A DNA stretch of 64,000 nucleotides from Mycobacterium sp. shizuoka-1 (GTDB taxonomy: Bacteria > Actinomycetota > Actinomycetes > Mycobacteriales > Mycobacteriaceae). Shown here piece after piece: positions 35,615 through 45,100 of the stretch (its first letter is position 1; each line of letters starts with the position of its first letter). The stretch is taken from assembly GCF_002723835.1 (NCBI RefSeq), contig NZ_BEWG01000001.1, positions 32,346 to 96,345 on the forward strand. Direction: 5' to 3'. Below the pieces are notes generated by a model that ran no database searches, was not told where the DNA came from, and saw only the letters and a program-made list of their open reading frames with translations. The position numbers and the translations under genes are program-made.

Positions 35615-36911
35615 CGCCCAGCGTTCGCAGGGGTTTGCCCTTCGTTTCCCGCACTGTCAGCACGGTCGCCAGCGACACCACCGCGGCGATGGTGACGTAG
35701 ATGCCTGCGGCGTAGGCGTTACCGGTGCGGGCGGCCAGCAGCGTCACCACGTAGGGAGTGGTGCCGCCGAACACCGCCACCGAGATGTTGTAACCGATCG
35801 ACAGTCCGCTGTAGCGCACCCGGGTGGCGAACAGTTCGGCGGCGGCCACCAGCGACACCGAGACGAACACCGCCTCGACGGCGGCCATCAGGCAATGCGC
35901 CAGGATCGCGGTGGCCAGCGACCCCGAATTCAGCAGCAGGAATGCCGGGTACGCCAGCACGGCGAAACCGGTCGCGCCGGCGATCAGCAACGGTCGCCGT
36001 CCGATCCGGTCGGACAGGGCCCCCAACGGCAGGATGAGCACCAGCGCCACGACGCTCGCGGTGGTGATCGACACGAACGACGCCGTCTTGGAGAAGTGCA
36101 GGGTCTTGATGAAATAGGTCGGCAGATAGGTGAACACCACATAGAAGCCGACGTTGTGGATGATCATCAGCCCGATCACCTGCAGGATCGGCCCGCGGGC
36201 CGTGGTGACGGCCTCGCGCAGCGGCGACGCGGCGACGTGATCGGCTTCGGCGAGTTCGGCGAACGCCGGGGTGTCCTGCAGGCGCAGCCGGATGTAGAGG
36301 CCGACCAAGCCCAGCGGACCGGCCAGCAGGAACGGAAGCCGCCAGCCGTAATCCGCCATCGCGTCGTCGGGTAAGGCGGTGCTCAGCAGTGTCACCGTCA
36401 CCGACCCGAGCAAAAAGCCCAGTACCGCCGACCAGACCAGGAAGGCCACCACCAGCCCGCGCCGACGATCGGTCGAGAACTCGGCCAGATAGCAAGCGCC
36501 GCCACCGTACTCGCCGCCCGCGGAGAAGCCCTGAACGCAGCGCAGGAGCAGCAGGCCCAGCGGGGCCAGCACCCCGGCGGACGCGTAGGTGGGAAGCAGA
36601 CCGATCAGCAGTGTCGAACCCGACATCAGCAGGATCACCAGGGCCAGTACGCGTTGCCGGCCGATGCGGTCGCCCAGCGGGCCGAAGACGAAGCCGCCCA
36701 GCGGTCGCATGAAGAACGCCGCCGCGAAGATCGCGAAGGTGTTCAGCAGCGCGGCGGTCTCGTTGCCCGGCGGGAAGAACTTCACCGAGATGTAGGTGGC
36801 GAGAAAGCCGTAGATCGCGAAGTCGTACCACTCGACGGCGTTTCCGATCGCCGCCCCCGTGATCACCCGGCGAAGGGGTGCGGTGTTCGTTATGTGATCA
36901 CCGGTCGGCAA
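35592..36911 (-). CDS. MFS transporter, metabolite:H+ symporter (MHS) type
   Basis: TTG 36911 ([15 protein letters not shown]) is chosen because AGGAG lies seven bases upstream. The 439-residue protein has 12 hydrophobic segments and the MHS hallmarks [42 protein letters not shown] and a second [13 protein letters not shown] loop. Family members import organic acids or compatible solutes such as ketoglutarate, proline/betaine or shikimate. A TetR gene diverges from it, with an inverted repeat between, suggesting substrate-inducible expression. Confidence 0.88.
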   Translation of the reverse strand: MPTGDHITNTAPLRRVITGAAIGNAVEWYDFAIYGFLATYISVKFFPPGNETAALLNTFAIFAAAFFMRPLGGFVFGPLGDRIGRQRVLALVILLMSGSTLLIGLLPTYASAGVLAPLGLLLLRCVQGFSAGGEYGGGACYLAEFSTDRRRGLVVAFLVWSAVLGFLLGSVTVTLLSTALPDDAMADYGWRLPFLLAGPLGLVGLYIRLRLQDTPAFAELAEADHVAASPLREAVTTARGPILQVIGLMIIHNVGFYVVFTYLPTYFIKTLHFSKTASFVSITTASVVALVLILPLGALSDRIGRRPLLIAGATGFAVLAYPAFLLLNSGSLATAILAHCLMAAVEAVFVSVSLVAAAELFATRVRYSGLSIGYNISVAVFGGTTPYVVTLLAARTGNAYAAGIYVTIAAVVSLATVLTVRETKGKPLRTLGVTAPAAP

Positions 36912-36973
36912 GTGCGTTCTCCTGCAATCGAAGTCATCAGCACCATAACCGGGCAGGGGTTCGGTGCGCGATC

Positions 36974-36999
36974 TCACCTCGCCGCACCCGCCGAGGTGA
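36974..36999. promoter_or_regulatory. Candidate TetR operator, TCACCTCG-N10-CGAGGTGA
   Basis: The eight-base arms at 36974-36981 and 36992-36999 are perfect inverted repeats separated by ten bases. The element lies between the transporter start (36911) and the TetR start (37018), which is where an autoregulatory site for a divergent pair is expected. No second copy was seen nearby. Confidence 0.45.
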
Positions 37000-37017
37000 T
37001 TGACTGGTGTGCGGAAT

Positions 37018-37623
37018 ATGCACGGACGGGGGTGCGACATCGTTGCCGAATCTGACGACGTGACGGCTCAGGTGCCCGAGGACGTCCGCCGCACGGTGCT
37101 GGCCGCCGCCTACGACGAGCTGACCCGATGGGGGCTGGAGCGGTTCGACATCCCGACCATGTGCGCTCGGCACAAAATCGACGAGTCGCTGGTCTCCCGG
37201 TACTGGGGCGACGGCCATGCGCTCGCGCTCGACGTCCTGGTGAGCTGGAACGCCGAGATTCTCAGCCCGCCCGACACCGGATCGCTGCGCGACGACCTGC
37301 AGGCCCTGGCGGCCGCGGTGGCCCGCCAGGTCAACAACCCGCTGGCCCGGAGTCTGCTGCGGGCCATGGTGGTCGACGACCGTGCCGCCTTTCCCGACGA
37401 CACCCGGATGGCCTTCTGGCGGCAGCGGTTCGTCAGCATCAACGCGGTGTTCGACCGGGCGGCCGACCGCGGCGAGATGCGGCCCGGTGTGGACCGGGTC
37501 GCGGCGATGCAGTTGATCTTCGCGCCGATCAACGTGCGCGCGCTGTACACCAAGGACCAGGTCGACGACGGCTACTACACCGCCATCGCGGACCTGGTCT
37601 GGCACGCCATCGCGCAACGGTGA
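37018..37623 (+). CDS. TetR-family transcriptional regulator
   Basis: The most likely start is ATG 37018, though GTG 37009 and GTG 37060 are in frame. The 201-residue protein has a TetR HTH ([47 protein letters not shown]) and a helical effector domain with ATYDEL-like dimer helices. Arg-Tyr-Trp in place of the common YYHF at the end of the recognition helix is a mild variant. It is divergent from the MHS transporter, which it probably controls. Confidence 0.82.
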   Translation: MHGRGCDIVAESDDVTAQVPEDVRRTVLAAAYDELTRWGLERFDIPTMCARHKIDESLVSRYWGDGHALALDVLVSWNAEILSPPDTGSLRDDLQALAAAVARQVNNPLARSLLRAMVVDDRAAFPDDTRMAFWRQRFVSINAVFDRAADRGEMRPGVDRVAAMQLIFAPINVRALYTKDQVDDGYYTAIADLVWHAIAQR

Positions 37624-37682
37624 CGTAGCCGCTGCCGCATCTGAGTGCGGTTAGCGGCCTCCAAGAGTGGTATGCGACGACC

Positions 37683-39200
37683 ATGAGCGCTCCCGTGGAC
37701 GTAGTGGTCGTCGGCTCCGGGCCCAACGGGCTGGCTGCCGCGGTGATCGTTGCAGCGGCCGGGCTGTCGGTTCGAGTCCTGGAGTCCCAACGGGCGCCCG
37801 GCGGTGGCTGCCGCACCGAGCTGCTGGATCTTGGGGCGCCGTTGCTCCACGACGTGTGTTCGGCGGTGCATCCGATGGCGGTGGCGTCGCCATTCTTCGA
37901 GCAGTTCGACCTGGCTGCGCGTGGCGTCGAGTTACCGAGACCGGCCATTGCCTTCGCCCAGCCGCTCGTGGATGGCCGGGCCGCGGTGGCCTATCAAGAC
38001 CTGAACCGCACCGTATGCGAGTTGGCCGAAGACGACGCGCGGGACGGACAGACCTACCGGCACGTGATGGAACCGCTCGTCGAGAACTGGTCCACCGTGC
38101 GCGACATCGGGCTCGGCGACCTACGCAGGGTGCCCCGAAGCGCTCTGCGGCCCGCAGGCATGGCGGGAGCCGCTGCCCTCGCGGGCCGGGCGGTGCAGCT
38201 GGGCAGTCCGCTTTGGGACCGGCTGACCAGGGCGCCGCGCGCCGGTGCATTGCTCACCGGTGTCTCAGCACACGCCAACGTCGTGATCCCCGCACTGGCC
38301 GGCGGCGCGACGGCGCTGCTCCTGGGGACCCTCGCCCACAGTCACGGCTGGCCGATTCCAGTCGGTGGCAGCCAGTCGATCACCGGTGCATTGCTGGCCG
38401 ACCTGGCCCGCCACGGGGTTGCGGTGGTCACCGATTGCCAGATCACCGAGGCCGCCCAATTGCCGCGCGCCCGGGCTTATCTGTTCGACACTTCGCCGTG
38501 GGAGCTCACCCAGGTGTTCGGCACGCAACTGTCCAAGCACTACCGTTCGGCGCTGGGCCGTTTCACACCGGGTAACGGTGTCGCCAAGGTGGACTTCGCG
38601 CTGTCGGGTCCGGTCCCGTGGGCGGATCCGCGGCTGGCCGAGGCGGGGACTCTCCACATCGGTGGCAGTCGAGAGCAGATGAAGCAGGCCGAGCGCGACA
38701 CCGCCGCCGGGCGGCACAGCAGCACGCCGATGACCCTGGCCAGCCAGCCCACCGTGGTGGATGCCACCCGGTTCGGGCCGAGCGGCGCCCGGCCGCTGTG
38801 GACCTACGCCCACGTGCCGAACGGCTCGACGGTAGACATGACCGAAGTGGTCACCGCCCATATCGAACGGTTCGCGCCCGGGTTCCGCGATGTCGTGATC
38901 GGCTCGCGCTGCATTCCGGCCGCCGCGATGGCCGGACACAATCCCAACTACGTCGGCGGCGACATTGCAGTGGGCGCGGTGTCGCTCTATCGCATGCTCG
39001 CCCGCCCGGTTGCGAAGTGGAATCCATACCGCACACCCCTGGACAACGTCTATCTCTGCTCGGCGTCGACCCCGCCAGGACCCGGTGTGCACGGCATGTG
39101 TGGCATGCACGCCGCGGCGCGACTCCTGAACGAACAATTCGGCATTCGCCAACTCCCCGAGATCGGCCCAGCCGCAGTGCCAGGTCTGCCGCCGAGTTGA
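37683..39200 (+). CDS. FAD-dependent oxidoreductase, phytoene-dehydrogenase-like
   Basis: This 505-residue protein starts with VVVVGSGPNGLAAAVIVAAAGLSVRVLESQRAPGGG, an FAD Rossmann site with the extended GG motif of the carotenoid desaturase/isomerase (NAD(P)/FAD) superfamily. The C-terminus has VYLCSASTPPGPGVHGMCGMHAAARLL, the FAD-contacting end seen in that family. No carotenoid gene is adjacent, so the substrate is open. A weak SigF-like promoter pattern (GGTTA 37649, TGGTAT 37668) precedes it. Confidence 0.82.
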   Translation: MSAPVDVVVVGSGPNGLAAAVIVAAAGLSVRVLESQRAPGGGCRTELLDLGAPLLHDVCSAVHPMAVASPFFEQFDLAARGVELPRPAIAFAQPLVDGRAAVAYQDLNRTVCELAEDDARDGQTYRHVMEPLVENWSTVRDIGLGDLRRVPRSALRPAGMAGAAALAGRAVQLGSPLWDRLTRAPRAGALLTGVSAHANVVIPALAGGATALLLGTLAHSHGWPIPVGGSQSITGALLADLARHGVAVVTDCQITEAAQLPRARAYLFDTSPWELTQVFGTQLSKHYRSALGRFTPGNGVAKVDFALSGPVPWADPRLAEAGTLHIGGSREQMKQAERDTAAGRHSSTPMTLASQPTVVDATRFGPSGARPLWTYAHVPNGSTVDMTEVVTAHIERFAPGFRDVVIGSRCIPAAAMAGHNPNYVGGDIAVGAVSLYRMLARPVAKWNPYRTPLDNVYLCSASTPPGPGVHGMCGMHAAARLLNEQFGIRQLPEIGPAAVPGLPPS

Positions 39201-39320
39201 GGGGGTATGGCTCGGAACAGCGCTTTGACGTCGAAACATATTGAGCACCAACTGGTTTAGCTCCGAAGGTGGCCGGGAAGACGGCTGCGAGATGTCGACT
39301 GTGAGAAGGAAGTGTTATCA

Positions 39321-39671
39321 GTGAGTTCCGCAAGAAATCGAATTGTGACGGTGTCCGTCCTGGCCGCTGCTGCGGCCATGCCCGTCGCGGTCGGCCAATC
39401 CGTGGCGCCGGCGGCCGACGCGATCGCGGATCCATGCCCGACCAGCGAGACCACCCAGATCTACTTCGATGGCTGTCTGCCGTCGATCGACTCGCCGTCG
39501 CCGGAAGTGCAACTCCGCGGCCCAGATCAGCTGCCCGAGATCCGAGGGGTCCCCTGTGACGGCTCCGACAGCGGTACCTGCATCGGCCTGAGTCAGCTGC
39601 CGGGCGGGACGGCCGCCCAGCCGAACGCGACCGCCGATCAGCCCGATACACAGGTTCGATCCTCGCCGTGA
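39321..39671 (+). CDS. Small secreted protein of unknown function
   Basis: GTG 39321 follows AGAAGGAAG by eight bases. The 116 residues begin with a signal peptide (NRIVTVSVLAAAAAMPVAVGQSVAPAADA) and the mature part has two cysteine pairs (PCPTS and DGCLP, then VPCDG and GTCIG) and a Pro-rich composition. It is probably exported through Sec and disulfide-bonded. I recognise no family. A GGTTT-N16-GGGAAG pattern upstream is a poor SigF match. Confidence 0.6.
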   Translation: MSSARNRIVTVSVLAAAAAMPVAVGQSVAPAADAIADPCPTSETTQIYFDGCLPSIDSPSPEVQLRGPDQLPEIRGVPCDGSDSGTCIGLSQLPGGTAAQPNATADQPDTQVRSSP

Positions 39672-39762
39672 TCTGGGCGCCGCGACCATCGCTGGTACGG
39701 CCAGCCGGCCACCTAAATCAGCATGGGCTCGCCATGGCACAGCCCCAGACCTGTATCACCAG

Positions 39763-39773
39763 GCAACAGTTGC
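39763..39773. promoter_or_regulatory. Candidate MarR operator upstream of the GH15 gene
   Basis: GCAAC-A-GTTGC is a perfect palindrome about 90 bases upstream of the GH15 start, in the 190-base gap 39672-39865. The same palindrome with T in the centre occurs at 43215-43225 next to the MarR gene. It overlaps a second inverted repeat, AGTTGCT-GTTA-AGCAACT (39768-39785), so it could alternatively be read as RNA hairpins. Confidence 0.5.
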
Positions 39774-39865
39774 TGTTAAGCAACTAATCTAAGCGTTCGG
39801 TGAGGGCTCGATTAAGGTATCGCGGGTACCGGTATGCGCCGCCACCGGCCGGGTAGCCGGTGCTC

Positions 39866-41662
39866 ATGCCTGCTGTGCCCGAGCCATGGACGTTACGCGA
39901 CTACGCGTTCGTCGCCGACGGAGAACGAGGCGCACTGATCGGCCCCCGCGGCGAATACGTATGGATGTGCGCGCCCCGGTGGGACAGCGATGCCGTGTTC
40001 GGATCGCTCATCGGAGGTGGCGGCAGCTACACCGTCTCGCCGACGGATCCCTTCGTGTGGGGCGGCTACTACGAGTCCGGCTCGCTCATCTGGCGGTCGC
40101 GGTGGGTAACAGTGTCCGGCATCATCGAATGCCGGGAGGCATTGGCTTTTCCCGGCCGGGCAGACACCGCTGTCGTCCTCCGTCGCATCGAGGCGATTCG
40201 GGGAGACGCCCGTGTGCACGTGCGCTTACAGCCGGTCGCCGAGTTCGGTCGGCTGTATATGCGCAATATCCGCCGCGACGACGCGTGCGCCTGCTGGTCG
40301 GCCGACGTCGGACCATTGCGGATGCGATGGTCAGGCGCCGCGGAAGCGCGAGTTGTCGGCGACATTGCCGCAGAGCGTTCGCTGGAGACCACAGTCGTCC
40401 TCAGTGAAGGCGAGAGCGCGGATTTGGTGCTCGAACTGTCCGACCGCGAGCTGCCGGATCAGCTGGTGGTTGCTCGGGAAGTCTGGACTGATACCGAAAC
40501 AGCCTGGGGGGCAGCGATTCCTGGCCTGGGACCGACCGCAGCCCCACGCGATGCCGCGCACAGCTACGCGGTCATGCGGGGCCTGACCACCTCGTCTGGG
40601 GCCATGGTCGCGGCCGCCACCATGAGCCTGCCGGAGCGCGCCGACGAGGGAGCCAACTACGACTATCGCTACGCCTGGATTCGCGACCAGTGCTATGCCG
40701 GTATCGCGGTGGCCACCGATGGACCACACGAATTGGTCAGCACAGCAGTACAGTTCGTGTCCGAGCGGTTGCTTGCCGATGGTCCGAAGCTTCGCCCCGC
40801 CTACACCGGTACCGGCGACGCCGTGCCCGAACAGCGGCGGCTCGACCTGCTGGGTTATCCCGGCGGCTACGATCTGGCCGGAAACCACGTCCGCGACCAA
40901 TTCCAACTCGACGTCTTCGGCGAGGCGCTGCTGCTCTTCGCGGCCGCGGCGCGCCACGACATGCTCACTACTGACGGTCGCCTGGCCGTCGATGCCGCGG
41001 TCGATGCGATCGACGCCAACATCGACCGGCCCGATGCAGGCATCTGGGAACTCGACGAACGACGCTGGACGCATTCGCGCTTGTCGTGCGCGGCCGGTTT
41101 GCGCGCTATCGCCGCCGCCGGGATCGACCCGGGCTCGGGCCGATTGAGCACGCTGGCCGACCGCATCGTCGCCGACACCTCATCCCGGTGTCTGCACTCG
41201 ACGGGCCGGTGGCAGCGGGCGGCCGACGACGAGCGGGTCGACGCGGCGTTGCTCCTGCCCGCACTGCGGGGCGCCCTGACGGGTCGCGACCCGCGTTCGG
41301 TCGCGACCTACCGTGCCGTGGAACGTGATTTGAGTCGCGACCACTACGTTTACCGTTACCCACCTCGACGCGGGCTCGGAACCAGCGACAGTGCCTTTCT
41401 GCTGTGCGGGTTCGTCATGGCGCTCGCTGCCCTGCAGCAAGGCCACCCGGTCGAGTCATATCGCTATTTCGAACGCAATCGCTCCGGCTGCGGGACGCCG
41501 GGGCTGTTCTCCGAGGAGTACGACGTCCGCCAACGCCAGTTGCGCGGGAACATCCCGCAAGCCTTCGTCCACGCGCTGATGTTCGAGTCCTCGAGCACGT
41601 TGGCGCAGGTCACCGCAGACGACATGAAAGGAACCAGTGATGGCTTCATCGATGAACGGTAA
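39866..41662 (+). CDS. GH15-family glucanase/trehalase-like hydrolase
   Basis: The start is ATG 39866 or GTG 39860; the product has about 598 residues. It has a beta-sandwich N-terminal domain (residues 1-230) and an (alpha/alpha)6 barrel. Family motifs are YDYRYAWIRDQCYAG, the general-acid glutamate region GIWELDERRWTHSRL and the general-base region GLFSEEYDVRQRQLRGNIPQAF. Mycobacterial members include the GH15 trehalase as well as glucoamylase-like enzymes, so the substrate is trehalose or an alpha-glucan. Its last 23 bases overlap the SDR gene. Trehalose turnover would suit a stress-related region. Confidence 0.85.
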   Translation: MPAVPEPWTLRDYAFVADGERGALIGPRGEYVWMCAPRWDSDAVFGSLIGGGGSYTVSPTDPFVWGGYYESGSLIWRSRWVTVSGIIECREALAFPGRADTAVVLRRIEAIRGDARVHVRLQPVAEFGRLYMRNIRRDDACACWSADVGPLRMRWSGAAEARVVGDIAAERSLETTVVLSEGESADLVLELSDRELPDQLVVAREVWTDTETAWGAAIPGLGPTAAPRDAAHSYAVMRGLTTSSGAMVAAATMSLPERADEGANYDYRYAWIRDQCYAGIAVATDGPHELVSTAVQFVSERLLADGPKLRPAYTGTGDAVPEQRRLDLLGYPGGYDLAGNHVRDQFQLDVFGEALLLFAAAARHDMLTTDGRLAVDAAVDAIDANIDRPDAGIWELDERRWTHSRLSCAAGLRAIAAAGIDPGSGRLSTLADRIVADTSSRCLHSTGRWQRAADDERVDAALLLPALRGALTGRDPRSVATYRAVERDLSRDHYVYRYPPRRGLGTSDSAFLLCGFVMALAALQQGHPVESYRYFERNRSGCGTPGLFSEEYDVRQRQLRGNIPQAFVHALMFESSSTLAQVTADDMKGTSDGFIDER

Positions 41663-42647
41663 GACCGTCGTAGTCACAGGCGCCAGCGCCGGAATCGGCC
41701 GCGCGGTAAGCCGGATCTTCGCGAGCGAGGGGGCGAATGTGGGTCTCCTGGCACGCGGGCGCGACGGTTTGGCTGCCACGGCCGCCGAGGTCGAGCAGGC
41801 CGGCGGCCGACCGCTCGCTGTCGCCGCCGACGTGTCGGATCATCGCCAGGTCGAGATGGCCGCAGATGCCATCGAGGCTCAGTTCGGTCCGATCGATGTC
41901 TGGGTCAACGTCGCCTTCGCGTCGGTGTTCGCCCCGTTTGACCAGATCCAACCCGACGAGTTCAAGCACGTCACCGAGGTGAGCTATCTCGGCTTCGTCT
42001 ACGGCACGATGGCGGCATTGCGCACAATGCGGCCCCGTAACGCGGGAACCATCGTGCAGGTCGGATCGGCACTGGGTGGACGGGCGATCCCGCTACAGTC
42101 GGCCTATTGCGGAGCCAAGCACGCCGTGAACGGCTTCACCGAGTCCTTGCGCACCGAGTTGATGCACGATCACAGCGGAGTCCATGTGACGGTGGTGCAG
42201 ATGCCGGCTGTCAATACGCCCCAGTTCACCTGGGTGCTGTCTCGGCTGCCGAAGCATCCGCAGCCGGTTCCGCCGATCTACCAGCCTGAGGTCGCGGCTC
42301 GCGCGGTGCTGTTCGCCGCCAAACATCCTGCCCGTAAACAGTTCTGGGTCGGGGCCAGCACGGTGGCGACGTTGCTGGGGCAACGCGTCGCGCCCCGCGT
42401 GCTGGACCGCTATCTGGCGGCCACCGGTTACACGTCGCAGCAGACCGATGAGCCGGCACCACGTAACGCTCCGAATCTGTGGCAACCCCGAGACGACGAA
42501 CTCGATGCCGACCAGGGTGCGCATGGGTCCTTCGATGACAGGTCACACGACCACAGCCCGCAGTGGTGGCTGCGGGAACACATCGCACCGATCGCCGCGG
42601 TGGCCGGGGGAGCTGCGGTCGCGGCGTTGGCCGGTTACATCCGATAG
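41640..42647 (+). CDS. SDR oxidoreductase with C-terminal membrane segment
   Basis: ATG 41640 follows AAAGGA by eight bases and overlaps the GH15 gene. The 335-residue product has TGASAGIGRAVSRIFASEG, a catalytic AYCGAKHAVNGF, and then an extension of roughly 80 residues ending in a short hydrophobic helix (IAPIAAVAGGAAVAALAGYI), so it may be membrane-tethered. This architecture is common among mycobacterial SDRs of unknown substrate. It is convergent with the MarR gene, overlapping it by 13 bases. Confidence 0.85.
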   Translation: MASSMNGKTVVVTGASAGIGRAVSRIFASEGANVGLLARGRDGLAATAAEVEQAGGRPLAVAADVSDHRQVEMAADAIEAQFGPIDVWVNVAFASVFAPFDQIQPDEFKHVTEVSYLGFVYGTMAALRTMRPRNAGTIVQVGSALGGRAIPLQSAYCGAKHAVNGFTESLRTELMHDHSGVHVTVVQMPAVNTPQFTWVLSRLPKHPQPVPPIYQPEVAARAVLFAAKHPARKQFWVGASTVATLLGQRVAPRVLDRYLAATGYTSQQTDEPAPRNAPNLWQPRDDELDADQGAHGSFDDRSHDHSPQWWLREHIAPIAAVAGGAAVAALAGYIR

Positions 42648-43126
42648 CCGTCAACTTCGAGACGGGCCGCGGGCTCACCGCCGGCCACGGTGAATGCGGT
42701 GAGCGTACGGACGAGGCCATGCCGCTCGCGATTCGGCATTTTGGCCACCACGCGCGCGATCTCGTCGCGGCGGTGCTCGGTCACCTCGCGCACGATCTGC
42801 TGGCCGCGCGTCGTCAACTCCACCACCAGCTCACGTCGCGAGTCAGGATGCGGCCGTCGATTGATCAGCCCCGCCGTGACAAGACGCTCTACCATTCGAC
42901 CCGTCGTCGACGGCTGCACGTCCAGGAGTCCAGCCAGAGTGGCGACGTTGACCGCGCCGCGGGCCGACAGGATGACGAGCGTGCGAAACTGCGGAATGGT
43001 GATTGTCTCGTCGACCTGAGCGATCGAGCGGGCGGAGATCGCCACCAGCAGACGAGACGCGGTCAACAGCGCATCGATGATCGCATCCGACGGGTCGTCG
43101 TCGGCCGTCCCGTTGTTCGGCGTCAT
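42635..43126 (-). CDS. MarR-family transcriptional regulator (paralogue of the one at 53948)
   Basis: ATG 43126 is chosen because GGAGG lies six bases upstream; an earlier in-frame ATG is less well placed. The 163 residues contain the MarR winged helix (TIPQFRTLVILSARGAVNVATLAGLLDVQPSTTGRMVERLVTAGLINRRPHPDSRRELVVELT). The protein at 53948 shares its length and pattern throughout. The palindrome GCAACTGTTGC in its own upstream region and a second copy before the GH15 gene suggest it controls itself, the GH15-SDR pair and the divergent monooxygenase operon. Confidence 0.88.
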   Translation of the reverse strand: MTPNNGTADDDPSDAIIDALLTASRLLVAISARSIAQVDETITIPQFRTLVILSARGAVNVATLAGLLDVQPSTTGRMVERLVTAGLINRRPHPDSRRELVVELTTRGQQIVREVTEHRRDEIARVVAKMPNRERHGLVRTLTAFTVAGGEPAARLEVDGYRM

Positions 43127-43213
43127 CGGTTCCTCCATCACATGGGCGGTGTACTCCGCTCCAAATGTAGCGTGGCTCAGAGCGATTGCCTGCGCCAATC
43201 AAATACCACTGGC

Positions 43214-43236
43214 TGCAACTGTTGCATAGTGCTATG
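43214..43236. promoter_or_regulatory. Two abutting palindromes in the MarR/monooxygenase intergenic region
   Basis: TGCAA-CTG-TTGCA (43214-43226) and CATAG-TG-CTATG (43225-43236) lie side by side between the MarR start (43126) and the monooxygenase start (43327). The first contains GCAAC-W-GTTGC, also found at 39763-39773. TTGC/GCAA half-sites are typical of MarR operators. The pair could be one composite operator. Confidence 0.6.
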
Positions 43237-43326
43237 GTTTCATGTGAGCGGCGCGCCACTACGCCTGATGCACGCGCGCCGGCTCGCCATCTGAGTGGAT
43301 TCCGGCCGATGGGCAGGACGTACGAG

Positions 43327-44505
43327 ATGAAAATTGCGATCAGCGGGGCCGGGGTGGCCGGTCCGACACTCGCGCACTGGCTTCACCGGTGCGGGCACGA
43401 ACCGACATTGATCGAACGTGCACCGCACTTTCGCGCCGGCGGCTACCTGGTCGACTTCTGGGGGGTGGGATACCGCGTCGCGCAACTCATGGGGGTGGAG
43501 CCACTGATCCGCGATGCCGGATATCAGCTCGAGTCGCTGCGCTCAGTGGGACCAGACGGGCAAACGCTGGCCAGTATGCAGGTGAGCGAATTTCGGCGAG
43601 CTGCAGGCGGTGAACTGATCAGCGTGGCGCGTGGCGACCTCGCGGCAATCATCTACGCCACCATCGAAGATCGGGTCGAAGCGATCTTCGACGACAGCAT
43701 CACCGCGATCGATCAGAACCCGGACGGCGTCACGCTGACTTTCGCGCGCACGCCGACACGAGACTTCGACATTCTCGTCGGCGCCGATGGTTTGCATTCG
43801 AACGTCCGCCAACTGGCGTTCACTGCAGACAGGGACGCGGAGTGTTACCTGGGATGCCTGGTCGCGGCGGCCGTCGTGGAGGGCTATCGGCCCCGCGACG
43901 ACCTGGTGTACATGACCTATGGCCGGCCCCGCCGGTCGGTCTCACGGTTTTCGCTGCGCGGCGACCGTACCCTCTTGCTGTTCGTGTTCCGGTCCGATCA
44001 ACGCAGCGATCCCGGGAACATCGAGGCGCGAAAAGAACTGCTGTGGCACGAGTTCGGGGATGCCGGCTGGGAGTGCAAACAGATCCTCACCGCAGTCGAG
44101 GATGCCGACGACCTGTACTTCGATGTGGTGGGCCAGATCCGGATGGACCACTGGTCGCAGGGGCGGGTGGCATTGATCGGAGATGCGGCCGCCTGCGTCT
44201 CTCTTCTCGCCGGCGAGGGCACTGGTCTGGCCATGACTGCCGCCTACGTCCTGGCTGGTGAACTCCAGCACGCGCAGGGTGATCACCGTCGCGCATTCCT
44301 GGCATATGAAAAGCGGATGCGCCCGTTCATCGAAGACAAACAAGGCGCCGCGAAGAAACTCCTTCCGGTGTTTGCGACCAAGACCGAGCTCGGGCTACTG
44401 ATTCGCCACCTGGTGATGCGGGCGATGAATTTCGGCCCGATCTTCGACCTTGTCGCCTCCGGCACTTTGCGCGACGACTTTGAGTTGCCCGACTACTCGA
44501 TGTGA
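43327..44505 (+). CDS. FAD-dependent monooxygenase (PHBH/TetX-like group A)
   Basis: ATG 43327 gives 392 residues starting MKIAISGAGVAGPTLAHWLHRCGHEPTLIER, the FAD Rossmann loop. The second FAD motif GRVALIGDAAACVSLLAGEGTGLAMTAAYVLAGEL and the DG-type motif in FDILVGADGLHSNVR identify the group A hydroxylases, which reduce flavin with NAD(P)H and hydroxylate small molecules. It heads a plus-strand set with an F420 reductase and a glycosyltransferase. Drug or xenobiotic modification is one possible role for such a MarR-linked gene. Confidence 0.87.
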   Translation: MKIAISGAGVAGPTLAHWLHRCGHEPTLIERAPHFRAGGYLVDFWGVGYRVAQLMGVEPLIRDAGYQLESLRSVGPDGQTLASMQVSEFRRAAGGELISVARGDLAAIIYATIEDRVEAIFDDSITAIDQNPDGVTLTFARTPTRDFDILVGADGLHSNVRQLAFTADRDAECYLGCLVAAAVVEGYRPRDDLVYMTYGRPRRSVSRFSLRGDRTLLLFVFRSDQRSDPGNIEARKELLWHEFGDAGWECKQILTAVEDADDLYFDVVGQIRMDHWSQGRVALIGDAAACVSLLAGEGTGLAMTAAYVLAGELQHAQGDHRRAFLAYEKRMRPFIEDKQGAAKKLLPVFATKTELGLLIRHLVMRAMNFGPIFDLVASGTLRDDFELPDYSM

Positions 44506-44545
44506 TGTCGGCAGCCGATCCCGGTCACGGAGAAAGGACTAGCGC

Positions 44546-45100
44546 ATGAGGGTGGACAAATCCGTCGAACCCCCCAAAGGTCTGTCCCGCTTGCTCTTCC
44601 GGATGCCGATCTACGCCTACCGCGTGGGCTGCGGCTGGATCTTCGGAGATCGGCTTATGCTGCTCAACCATATCGGACGGCTCACCGGCGCACCGCGCCA
44701 AACTGTGCTTGAGGTGGTCAGTCACGATCCCGGGAAAGATCGATATGTCGTGGCCTCCGGCTGGGGGCCGACCTCAGCCTGGTACCGCAACGTGCTGCAC
44801 ACCCCACAGGTCAGCATCCAGGTCGGCAGGCGGACGATACCGGTGACCGCTGTGCCTCTTTCGCCGGAAGATGGAGCCGACATCTTCGCCCGATACGCGG
44901 CACGACACCGCACCCTGGCCCGACTCCTACTACCGCGTCTGATGGGCTTTTCGGTCGACGGATCCGAGGACGACTTCGGAGCCGTAGGGCGCCACTTGCC
45001 TTTTGTCGAGTTCGTTCCGCGCGGCCAGCCGCTCGGCCGACCAGTAACCGAGTCAAGCGATCCCAGCACTGTCGCGAACGACGAAAGGAGCAAGGGATGA
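44546..45100 (+). CDS. F420-dependent nitroreductase-family protein (Ddn-like)
   Basis: This 184-residue protein has the DUF385/Ddn fold signatures: LLNHIGRLTGAPRQTVLEVV, VASGWGPTSAWYRNVLHTPQVSIQVGRRTIPV, then a small C-terminal helix region. Relatives use the deazaflavin F420H2 to reduce quinones or nitro compounds and protect mycobacteria from oxidative stress. Its stop overlaps the glycosyltransferase ATG by four bases. It may act with the flavin monooxygenase just upstream. Confidence 0.85.
   Translation: MRVDKSVEPPKGLSRLLFRMPIYAYRVGCGWIFGDRLMLLNHIGRLTGAPRQTVLEVVSHDPGKDRYVVASGWGPTSAWYRNVLHTPQVSIQVGRRTIPVTAVPLSPEDGADIFARYAARHRTLARLLLPRLMGFSVDGSEDDFGAVGRHLPFVEFVPRGQPLGRPVTESSDPSTVANDERSKG

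Noticed and set aside
39254..39280. GGTTT-N16-GGGAAG as a SigF promoter for the secreted protein at 39321
   Set aside because: The -10 half matches only four of six consensus bases; too weak to call.
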